Under the pieces are notes generated by a model, which was not told where the DNA came from, ran no database searches, and worked only from the letters and a program-made list of their open reading frames with translations. The position numbers were made by a program, and so were the translations under genes. A DNA stretch of 64,000 nucleotides, taken from the NCBI RefSeq assembly GCF_037975245.1, contig NC_092579.1, positions 13,500,678 through 13,564,677 of the forward strand, in the 5' to 3' direction. The first letter of the stretch is position 1; each line of letters begins with the position of its first letter. Shown here one piece after another: positions 22,031 through 30,711 of this stretch. The DNA comes from Apostichopus japonicus. Lineage: Eukaryota > Echinodermata > Holothuroidea > Aspidochirotida > Stichopodidae.

Positions 22031-22535
22031 CGGAAGCGTAGAAGGGACGTGTAAATTGACGTTTTGATGAGACGCAACCACTCGTCAATATGACAAGAAG
22101 TTGAAAATTAACGTTTTTGACGATATATTCTAAATCGTGAAAGTGCCCAAAAAATCTGAAAATTTACGCTTTGTCGCGATGCATCAACTCGTCATAATTA
22201 CAAAATTCACAAAAATATGAAACTTAACGTTTTGGTGACGTTTTACCAAAATGTCAAATATCTGAAAATTGAAGTTTTGTGGAATTCGTCTCGACAAAAC
22301 GCCATTTTGCAATTGTTGACATTTTGACAAGTTAGCGCATCATTGATAAAACTTCAAATTTCAGATATTTGTCACTTCGATGAGTTGTTATGAAGTAGTG
22401 AAAAAGTCAATTTTTCAGATTTTGGCCACTTTGACGAGTTAATGCATCACACCAGAATGTCAATCTTCAGATTCTTGTCATTTTACGAATTGTTGCATAT
22501 CAACAAAACGTCGGCATGTCCCATCTACGCTTCCG
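22031..22535. mobile_element. Foldback element built of diverged ~55-bp subunits
   Basis: Tips CGGAAGCGTAGAAGGGAC and GTCCCATCTACGCTTCCG are inverted with one mismatch and flanked by TA on each side (possible TA target). Inward, each arm is a run of imperfect units of the type GACGTTTTGNNGNGATGCA ... ACTCGTCAAAATGACAAAAATCTGAAAATT, in opposite orientation in the two halves with the centre near 22290. The whole 505 bp can therefore fold on itself. No coding capacity. Confidence 0.85.
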
Positions 22536-22539
22536 TATC

Positions 22540-23660
22540 TAACCGTTAACAATGAACAATGCACTGTAGCTTTCTGCGTAAAAGGACACTAAACACGTTT
22601 CCTTTTACTATAGGCCTATATAAATATATACCGTCAACCCGTAGCAAAAGTTCCATTCGAGTAGTTCTGTGCATCAACAAGTATTATCTCTCTTACAGTC
22701 AATTCGAATCAACCGCAGAACCGAACAGCTTTCGAGGTAGGCCTATGTATTTCTTGTGTTCAATTCTATTATACAGCAGATAATTTTGTTCAAGTTGTGT
22801 GCCGTGTTATATATTTCAATGCTGGTTCCTTTGGTTAATTTAAAAAATTTCATGATGATGTTATTGCGTTTTAAAATCCTGCAGTTATGTTTATCTTCAG
22901 CATGACGTGACAACGTTATATATAAGTACAAAAGTCGATATTGTTTTGAACCGGATCTAATATACTAAATGACTAACTCAGTAACTAACTAAATGACTAA
23001 CTAATTAACCAACTTACTAACTATCTAAAAAAATATATTATATAAATATATATTTATTTATTTATATAAAAATATATGTGAATATTTTTTTTCCGTCTCA
23101 TTTATTCACGATTATTTAACATGTATGTGGTACATCGATTATATTTAAAGTTCTGATAACAACATAGGTATGTCATCTGAATGATACAAAAGAATTATTA
23201 ACATAATGTGAAAACTGATTCTGAATTGAGTATTTCTTCTTCTCCACTTATACCGAAATATATGTAAACATATCCAGAAAAAAACATAGATGATAAGCAG
23301 GGGTTAAGTCAAGAGTTGCAAAGTTCATTGATTGAATGAGAAAAGCAAGTCTTTAAAGCCATGTATTTTCTACGAGCAGAGCTAGTAGAGTAACGCTCCA
23401 TTTAGAGCAGGCTTTTGGCGGGAGTGAAATACAGTCTATAAGGCGAGGATAGACTACTTGTGACAATTTCAGAAATGCTAGACATGAGATTGACAAGGTG
23501 ATCTTGCTGTCCCTCGACACCGTTTTCTAAACTGGCAGAATCTTTCCAGCTTCTAGGAATTGCAGAAATGATCCCATGAAAACGATACCTTAATATCTAA
23601 AAATTTGGTTAGAAAAGCATTGAAGGACAATGGCTTCCCATCTGGCAAAATATATGTGAA
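22540..23660. other. No feature recognised
   Basis: AT-rich intergenic sequence with a short CTAACTAA-type run near 22965-23030. Nothing else was supported. Confidence 0.5.
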
Positions 23661-23666
23661 TAAATA

Positions 23667-23668
<2 letters not shown>

Positions 23669-23736
<68 letters not shown>
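23669..23736. repeat. (TA)n microsatellite
   Basis: Uninterrupted TA run next to the 3' part of a Penelope-like remnant. Confidence 0.95.
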
Positions 23737-23739
<3 letters not shown>

Positions 23740-24125
23740 GAAAAATAGTAAAGTTTGCTAGTGTTAATGATAAAGAAAAGAAACACGACGTTTCGGGTAT
23801 AAACCCTTTAACAAAGTGAGCAAAAAGACTACTAAAACTGTAAACAGCGAACGAAGAAAGATAAAATGGTCCAATGCACACACATGAAAGAAGCGAAAAG
23901 TAGCAGGGTAAAAGGACTTACAACAAATCGAATTTAGAGTTTAAACCATAAGGGGATAAGGTGCCAAGTCGGAAAATTAGTCTATTTTCGAATTTAAGAC
24001 GATCGATATCAGTGCCTCTGGGGGACAGAGCACACGTAACTGTAAAGTCAGTGATCTTACAGGGGGGGGGGGGGGAATTGAAGTGAGAGGCAACAGGGTA
24101 ACCAGGAAACTTGGATTTGATGGAG
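23740..24125 (-). mobile_element. Penelope-like element, C-terminal and 3' remnant
   Basis: On the minus strand, 24125 to about 23937 reads [19 protein letters not shown], a poly-C slip, then [20 protein letters not shown], then [20 protein letters not shown] and SKFDLL before a stop. The order (PVAxHFN, E/N-x-LI-x-kLgT, P-x-GLN) is that of the GIY-YIG-containing C-terminus of Penelope-like retroelements. Downstream on the same strand lies a short hairpin followed by GAAACGTC (23814-23787), placed like the repeat-borne hammerhead of these elements. The element is cut by TA microsatellites at both ends and broken by the C run. Confidence 0.65.
23787..23814 (-). ncRNA. Degenerate hammerhead-like motif in the Penelope-like remnant
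   Basis: Minus strand: TTGTTAA, hairpin GGGTTTATACCC, then GAAACGTC. Against the hammerhead core CUGANGA-helix II-GAAA, the second half is intact and the first half has three changes, so it should be inactive. Confidence 0.4.
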
Positions 24126-24126
24126 C

Positions 24127-24305
<179 letters not shown>

Positions 24306-24447
24306 GTTTGAATGTTTCAACACTTATTGCAAACTCCATCAAAACTAATTCATGAACATTTCTCCGTCTCTATATATTTTAAAGCTTCGAAATACGGTCA
24401 AACCTAGAAGTTCCGGTATTTGAAGACGGTCTTTGCGGTATAGCTTT

Positions 24448-24894
24448 ATGAAGATGGACGTGCCAATGATTGCCCCCGTTGTTTGCACTCTCGTGTGCGG
24501 TACTGTGTTAGGCAAAGCACTTGGACTTGTTTTCATCCAGTATATGACGATATCGTGTGTTACATTCTTGGCATCTGTATTACCCTTCGTTTTCGTCAGA
24601 TATTTGACAGAACACGGGATAGTCAGCCAACTGTCAGACGCAGCGATCTCATGCGGGGGGAGCTTAATGGGATTGTTGGTCGGGACCTATGCAGGAACGA
24701 TATGCGGATTACACATCACCTCGGCTGTGGGAATGGGAACAGCACTCACATTAACGTTCGTTGCCATGTTAACGACAACAATCGATGTTTTACAATATGT
24801 ACCCCCCTGCCTTTCGGCCGACGCAAAGAAGAGCATTAAAAGCATGATGAAGAGGAGGAAGAGCAAGAAAAACTTCAGCTTTGGGACAAACTAA
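24448..24894 (+). CDS. Predicted four-pass membrane protein, single exon, unrecognised
   Basis: The 148-codon open frame starts at the first ATG in frame (24448; a TTG lies five codons upstream) and ends TAA. The N-terminus is MKMDVPMIAPVVCTLVCGTV. Four hydrophobic, glycine-containing segments lie at about residues 7-28, 34-52, 65-83 and 87-113. Between the first and second pairs is a short charged loop (RYLTEHGIVSQLSD). The tail is strongly basic (KKSIKSMMKRRKSKKNF), which favours a cytosolic C-terminus. The composition is protein-like and not repeat-like, and the frame has no internal stop despite repeat-rich surroundings. No known family was recognised. It lies between a TA microsatellite and plain intergenic DNA. 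It could be a young or retrocopied gene; transcription is not shown. Confidence 0.6.
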   Translation: MKMDVPMIAPVVCTLVCGTVLGKALGLVFIQYMTISCVTFLASVLPFVFVRYLTEHGIVSQLSDAAISCGGSLMGLLVGTYAGTICGLHITSAVGMGTALTLTFVAMLTTTIDVLQYVPPCLSADAKKSIKSMMKRRKSKKNFSFGTN

Positions 24895-25537
24895 TCAACA
24901 ACATTAATTGACGGGGTACATCGATATTATTACAGTATGAGGATATTATCACGATTCAAGAACAGATAAGAAATGAACTTTGTTTTTCACATTAAGGAAC
25001 TTTTAAACAATGCATAGGCCTAACCCCTCTAATATGTGTATCTGCAGTAAATCTCCTTAAGTATATATAGGCTTGGAAAAATACATTTTGTTATTTTTTT
25101 TGGGGGGGGGGGGGCTTTCACAAAACAATGCCTGAATGCATGAACTCACATACTTTGTTCGCATTGATCGAATTCGTTTCTGTACTGGGTTTTAGGTAGG
25201 CATTTGCATAACTAACTTGTAAGTCACATTATTCCCTCATTAAAACTGCTCATTAAGTTACCCAGCTATGTACATACCGGTATATAATCTTAACGGGTTT
25301 TGTGTTTCTTCTAAACATAGTTTATAAAAGTTATCGCAAACAATGTACGTAAACCCTTCATTCTGCACTCTAGTCTAACCCCCGCACCTAACGCGGCATG
25401 CCAAAACCCGACATTCCTCTTGATTCCCAACGAGACTTTATACGGTATTGTACACATGATGTTCTCACATATCTGTCGTACATACTGCAGGGTCCCTACA
25501 GGAACCCGTGTAGTACAGGAATCAGTTCCACCTGTGT
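24895..25537. other. No feature recognised
   Basis: Intergenic, with an 11-bp G run near 25102. The minus-strand frame 25311-25607 overlaps an hAT-like copy and resembles nothing known. Confidence 0.5.
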
Positions 25538-25744
25538 CCAGGCCCGTATAGTAACCAGGAGTTCTGAGTTGGATGTTCTTACAATGTAAGGAAGGACACA
25601 ACATCATTGTGTCCTGAACTTGAGAAGTTTTTTTTTGTGTGTAAATGACGATGGTGGCACAATGGGGATGATGGAGGGTTGGGGTGGTGAGGGGGGCACA
25701 GTGTCTGCAAAAACTAGGGTATAGGGTCTCTGGCTACGGGCCTG
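25538..25744. mobile_element. Possible small hAT-type element (CAGGCCCGTA family)
   Basis: Begins CAGGCCCGTATAG and ends CTGGCTACGGGCCTG, inverted tips of the same family as 25890-26085. The flanking 8-mers (CCTGTGTC, CCTGCTGC) agree only partly, so the boundaries are less certain. Confidence 0.55.
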
Positions 25745-25889
25745 CCTGCTGCCCGGGTCAAAATTGCTGAAGAGGACGTTTTGTGTATACATGGCCAACA
25801 ACAATGGGATGGCAAATCTTTGTTTTTACATCGTTAGAGTGAATCAAATCAAATGAACACCTTTTTGGCTGTTTAATGGCACTTCTAAC

Positions 25890-26085
25890 CAGGCACGTAT
25901 CCACATGAGGGGGGGGGGCACCTTTTTTTCAAATTCAAGCAAAAATAATATAAAAAAGGGTAATGTTGAATGCACGGATAAAACTGCTATCCCATCAAAC
26001 AAATAAACCACCAAAAGCACCGCCCAGTTCAATTTTATCGCCTATATAGGCATCAATCCAATCTGTTACTCTGGCTACGGGCCTG
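25890..26085. mobile_element. Small hAT-type element (CAGGCACGTA family)
   Basis: 196 bp with tips CAGGCACGTATCCAC and CTGGCTACGGGCCTG, flanked by CTTCTAAC (25882-25889) and CTTCTTAC (26086-26093), an 8-bp duplication with one change. CAG-type tips plus an 8-bp duplication indicate hAT mobilisation. No coding capacity. Confidence 0.8.
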
Positions 26086-26093
26086 CTTCTTAC

Positions 26094-27190
26094 ATCATTT
26101 ACTATAGTATTTCAACATGCATAATATTATCCTCCATAAATACTACTAAATATAAGGTATCCACATCAAAAGAGATACCCATCCCCTCTATCCTATAGAA
26201 AAAAGTAAGGTACCCAATCCCGAAAGAATAAACTTCGGTGTTTGTTCAGTATATATGTGTTTGAAATGCTGGTGATTGGTTTTATGTTTCTATATTGGGT
26301 TCAAGGTTTCACTGTATTATTTGTTATGTTTTTGTTTTAATTAATAGTTTGTTCAGAACAATAAAATGTTTTCGTCTCCCAGTCTGTTTTTTTTTCTTCA
26401 TTCCTAATTTCGGAAACATGTGGCCCCATGAGCCCGCAATTATAAGCTTTTCCACCGCAATATTGCAGGGAAGATTTGCCCTTTAGACACGCGTCGAATA
26501 TTTTCTACTGCATGTGTCTTTATATACATACTTCACGTGGAAAAGGGTGCAACGGTGACTCCTGTCTTTCCAAAACCTTGGCGAAATCATCAACATCGTA
26601 GTATTCCATATATTGGTATTTACGATATTTTCCCCCCATCATTTATTTGTAATCTATTTTCATATACAGTAAACATGTACATATTACATTATCTGTTACA
26701 TTATCTACATTATCTTGCGTTACAGTAAAGTACGAGAAGTTATAACATTAAGTTTCAAACAATAATTTTAAATACCTAATCCGATTATCAGTACCTTCTT
26801 ACTGTTCAATGCTAATACAAATAATCTTGTAAATGTGTATATAAGAAAGTTTACAAACAAACATGACGACTATAACTATAACTAATAATAAATTTCTTAT
26901 TCCTAAAAATTCCTAATATTTCTGACAAGTTCTCAAACGTTATAGGAGGCTTAAACTGACTTCTCTATAAATATAGTATCTAACGTTATACACTAAATAC
27001 GTTTTCTGATAAATGGAATGATTTTGATTGAAAAGTTACGGGTTGCTTAAGATATATGCTCGTATACCCAAAGGAATATTTCCAAGGATAGGCTGCTCAT
27101 CGTCAAGAATAAAATTTGAAATAATTTGGTATCCCAGAAAAGATGCTCAGCGGTCTCGTCTTTTCCATCTCAAAAAGTCAACCTTGGGTT
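26094..27190. other. No feature recognised
   Basis: AT-rich intergenic sequence. An AATAAA at about 26359 could end a transcript of the 24448 ORF, but nothing connects them. Confidence 0.45.
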
Positions 27191-27192
27191 TT

Positions 27193-27540
27193 GAAATAGT
27201 ACCTATAAGATGCACATCATTCAGCACTGTGAGTGACATGTATATCACATGAAATAGCACCTTTAAGATGCACATCATTCAGCACTGTGAGTGGCATGTA
27301 TCACATGAAATAGTACATTGTAGATGCATATCATTCGACGCCGTGAGCGGCATATATCACATGAAATAGTACCTATAAGATGCACATCATTCGGCGCTGT
27401 GAGTGGCATGTATATCACATGAAATAGCACCTTTAAGATGCACATCATTCGGCGTTGTGAGTGGCATGTATCACATGAAATAGTACCTATAACATGCATA
27501 TCATTCTGGCCTGTGAGTAGCATATATCACATGATATGAG
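27193..27540. repeat. 56-58 bp minisatellite with a three-unit higher-order pattern
   Basis: Six full units start with TGAAATAG[T/C]AC and end with ATCACA. Units 1 and 4 share CCTATAAGATGCACATC and GTATATCAC; 2 and 5 share CCTTTAAGATGC and GTATCAC; 3 and 6 share GATGCATATC/CATGCATATC and CATATATCAC. This gives an ABCABC order with a period of about 170 bp. Confidence 0.85.
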
Positions 27541-27980
27541 TACATATAAATAAATATCATTCGAATATTTGGACAATTTGATATCGGACTTTTGACCTTC
27601 CTCATAGAAAATCTCCGACAGAAGATGAAGTTCTAAAATCAATCACAAAGTATGCCCTCATTAGAAAGCAGAAACAAAATGACCCAATCAATCCATATTA
27701 TTGGCGACGTTATCGAAAGAACATTCACTTCCGAAATCATCACCCATATATGGATGCACCGTAAATAGGAACGAATTTGGAGTCACAAACAGACTCCCGA
27801 AACAACTTTTTTTTATTCATCTTTGTACACTGCCTACCAGATGTGTTCAAGGTGGCCAATACTCCTCTCAATTGAAAGGAATGATAATGTATACGACAAT
27901 GTAAGCTGTTTACTTTTGTAACAGTGTTCAACCCCGCACGTCGATACGTCATTAGTTTAAAAGAACACACATTGAACTCT
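27541..27980. other. No feature recognised
   Basis: Intergenic. The open frames at 27701-27904 and 27740-27970 lack any recognisable family. Confidence 0.45.
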
Positions 27981-27982
27981 TC

Positions 27983-27983
<1 letters not shown>

Positions 27984-28044
<61 letters not shown>
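27984..28044. repeat. (TA)n microsatellite
   Basis: TA run heading the first copy of the 257-bp duplication at 28059-28475. Confidence 0.95.
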
Positions 28045-28049
<5 letters not shown>

Positions 28050-28058
28050 TTATATAGA

Positions 28059-28220
28059 TATTGGTGGTAATGCAGACGGAATACCTTGTCACTGAACCGA
28101 ATGTTGAATCTTTATCCAATGCATGGGTATACAATTAATTTTTTTTGGGGAAAACAATTGTTTAAAACGAAACCGTGCTTGGCTTCCCAGTAAATAGTGA
28201 TTGTGTACAGTCATATAAGG

Positions 28221-28318
<98 letters not shown>

Positions 28319-28475
28319 TGGTGGTACTGCAGACGGAATACCGTGTCACTGAACCGAAAGTTGAATCTTTTTCCCATGTATGGTTATACAATTAATTGTT
28401 TTTTTGGAGGGAATAAAATTGTTTAAAACGAAACCGTCCATGCTTGGCTTCCCAGGTAAATAGTGATTGTGTTCA
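28059..28475. repeat. Tandem duplication, ~257-bp period, around TA microsatellites
   Basis: TATTGGTGGTAATGCAGACG at 28059 and TATTGGTGGTACTGCAGACG at 28316 each lead the same ~170-bp segment (GGAATACC ... CTTGGCTTCCCAG ... TAGTGATTGTG), and each is preceded by a TA run. The duplication includes the microsatellite. Confidence 0.9.
28225..28318. repeat. (TA)n microsatellite
   Basis: TA run inside the 257-bp duplication. Confidence 0.95.
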
Positions 28476-28775
28476 GTCATACATCATAAGCCACAAACAC
28501 ACACGCACTGTTTTTGGCGTTATACAGAATGCATTTTGACCTAAACAGAAAGTTAAAATTGTATCAAGTTGCATTCCAGACTACTCAAAGAGAAAATAAC
28601 TACTGTACAACTAAAAAGAAAAGCCGGCTTCTTTCGGTGGCACTGAACTGCCAGGTTGAAAGAAAACTTAAATAGATATGCCAAGTTATAAGTTCAACAC
28701 CATTTGTCTTTGAAAAAGAATCTTATGCATTGTGAACATTCCTTTTGCCTTTTTTGTTGCATCAGTACAGACATA

Positions 28776-28776
<1 letters not shown>

Positions 28777-28866
<90 letters not shown>

Positions 28867-28887
28867 TAGATAGATATATATATATTC
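28777..28887. repeat. (TA)n microsatellite with (GATA)n
   Basis: TA run ending in GATAGATAGATA, adjoining the second tRNA-like repeat copy. Confidence 0.95.
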
Positions 28888-28950
28888 CTTTGCCTTTGCG
28901 GTATACCTCCATTTCATTAACAAAGTCTGTTAAAAGTATCTCTTTCGAGA

Positions 28951-29215
28951 TCCGGCTTTAGGAATCACAATTGACTTTGAGTTGGTTAGAATCATGTTTG
29001 ATCTCTAGAGTAGGGCAAATATGTCACCAAAAACAGAACTTGTATTGTTCGATACAGGTGACAAACGTCTACAGTGGAATTACGACCTTGCTTACCGGTT
29101 TCGAACCTCTGGACATACAATCAGCGTCAATAGCCTAGATGGTTAGGGTGTCCGCATATAAAGCGGAAGGCCCGTGGTTCGAATCCCGGTGGAGGCTGGA
29201 AGTTTTTTTACTGTT
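28951..29215 (+). repeat. Repeat with embedded tRNA-like module, copy 2
   Basis: Same body as 21606-21900, with the tRNA-like part at 29123-29196. The A box carries a one-base insertion (TAGCCTAGATGG) and the B box is perfect. Confidence 0.85.
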
Positions 29216-29315
29216 CTAAATTTTCCAACTAGTTTTCAATTATATATATTCATTTGCCTTTGTCGTTTACCTCCATTTCCTTAAGAAAAGTCTGTTTAAA
29301 GTTTCTCTTTCGAGA

Positions 29316-29860
29316 TCCGGCTTTATGAATCACAAATGATTTCGAGTTGGTTAGAGTCAAGTTTGATCTCTAGAGTAAGGCAAAATGTGTCACCAAAAAC
29401 AGAACTAGTATTGTTCGATACAGGTGACAAACGCCTACAGTGGAATTACGACCATCCTTACCGGTTCCGAACCTCTGGACATACAATCAGTGTCAATATC
29501 AGGCGCGTAGCCAGGAATTTGCCAAGGGAGGGGCGAAACTGTAGATTCGACATTGCAAACTATCTAAGCGTAGAGCCACCATGGTTGGCGCGGAGCGTAC
29601 AAGAAAATTTTGGTCGAAAATGCCTCCCAGATCGCTGGAAAAGGCACTTCCCAGGCCTTGTAATTTGCATCTTAGCATTTTCTCTTGCGATATCATAAAA
29701 ACATTAAAAATAATTTTAAAATATATGCTCAAGGGGGGGGGGGCGGCCGCCCCCTTCGCCCCTACGCGCCTGGTCAATATAGCCTAGTGGTTAGGGTGTC
29801 CGCATATAAAGCGGAGGCCCGGGTTCGAATCCCGGTGGAGGCTGGAAGTTTTTTTCACTG
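29316..29860 (+). repeat. Repeat with embedded tRNA-like module, copy 3, split by an hAT element
   Basis: The body (29316-29491) and tRNA-like part (from 29773) are separated by the element at 29500-29772. Removing that element and one 8-bp duplication restores the same order as in the other copies. Confidence 0.88.
29500..29772. mobile_element. hAT-type MITE with GCGCCACC core (CAGGCGCGTAG family)
   Basis: Tips CAGGCGCGTAG and CTACGCGCCTG are perfectly inverted, and GTCAATAT is duplicated on both sides (29492-29499 and 29773-29780). It contains the recurrent core CTATCTAAGCG-NAGNGCCACCAT-GGTTGGCGCGGAGCGTAC also seen at 52337, 52587, 58864, 59575 and 60294. No coding capacity. Confidence 0.92.
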
Positions 29861-29985
29861 TATATATTAATATAACGAAAATCCACTTTTACTCCAAAAG
29901 AAAATATTATTAGAGAAAACAGAGAAATAAGATATGACTCATAATTGGCAAATAAGGAGTAAAGTTTTAGAAAATATATTGGAAT

Positions 29986-30012
29986 TTTCGGTCCCCCTGG
30001 GACCTTCGTCAG
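29986..30012 (-). ncRNA. Hammerhead-ribozyme-like core
   Basis: Minus strand reads CTGACGA, then a hairpin GGTCCC/GGGACC with a short loop, then GAAA. This fits the conserved hammerhead core CUGANGA-helix II-GAAA at every fixed position. Flanking helices I and III were not convincingly identified, so self-cleavage is unproven. Confidence 0.4.
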
Positions 30013-30202
30013 CAATACTTGGCAGTCGAATGAAAAGTACCGGTACAAAATGTAACACAATGAAAGTATGACGCTAGATAAGTGTAAGTTGCATTGATGG
30101 AATTAGAACCAAATAATCCATGACTATACAGGAAGCGGATGTTAAGGAGCAAATAACGGATTGCATATGTTTACGTTTTAATAACTAGAAGGGAAAAAAA
30201 TC

Positions 30203-30400
30203 GTGATAATTTTGCAGGATTCCCAGTTTCCGAACATTAATCTTCATAGTCATTCTCTCAAAAACCTAAAATGTATTTTAATTTCCTCGAACTTCAAATC
30301 CGCTACTGAACGAAAACGTAAAGAAATCGATTGGACCTTTCGTTTTAAGTCTCACATCACCGGCTTCAACAAAGACTCGGGACCCCTTAAACTATCAGTT
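30203..30400 (+). mobile_element. Penelope-like element C-terminal remnant
   Basis: The plus strand reads NLHSHSLKNLKCILISSNFK, then SATERKRKEIDWTFRFKSH, then ITGFNKD, similar in order to the final GIY-YIG-associated part of Penelope-like polymerases (HSLxDL ... R-E-x-x-W ... GxNxD). It is short, with no upstream domain. The alternative is chance similarity. Confidence 0.45.
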
Positions 30401-30648
30401 CTACAAACATATGTAATCAGTTCTTTTTTTGTTGCTCAAAAAAGGTATTGCCAGATTGCATACAGTAGCTCACAGTAAATTCTTCCTTTCAAATCAATAT
30501 TTGCTGGCGATGAGAAATGCAACTCCGTGGACTGCTTTCTTAAAACGTAATTGATATTTATATGTAAATAAGAATTTTAATTGCGAACTCTATGATGTGC
30601 ACCTCCCAAATTATAACAAAATACTGACTAAGCTTGTAAACAAACAAG
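30401..30648. other. Upstream region of tepsin, no promoter motif recognised
   Basis: AT-rich; no TATA box or initiator could be assigned. The sequence immediately before the start codon is AACAAACAAGATGG, with purine at -3 and G at +4, a good initiation context. Confidence 0.4.
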
Positions 30649-30711
30649 ATGGCTGCCTTCAGTGGAGGAAAACTGGCGGATGTCTTCGGAAAAGTTACTA
30701 TTGTAAATAAG
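30649..30711 (+). CDS. tepsin: tepsin exon 1
   Basis: The exon starts at ATG in a strong context and encodes MAAFSGGKLADVFGKVTIVN and then K. Donor GTAAAC, phase 0. The intron that follows (2.8 kb) holds a LINE, an hAT element, a palindrome and a TTAA element. Confidence 0.85.

Noticed and set aside
29123..29196. A functional tRNA gene at the second copy
   Set aside because: An inserted base in the A box region and the repeat context; same reasoning as for the first copy.
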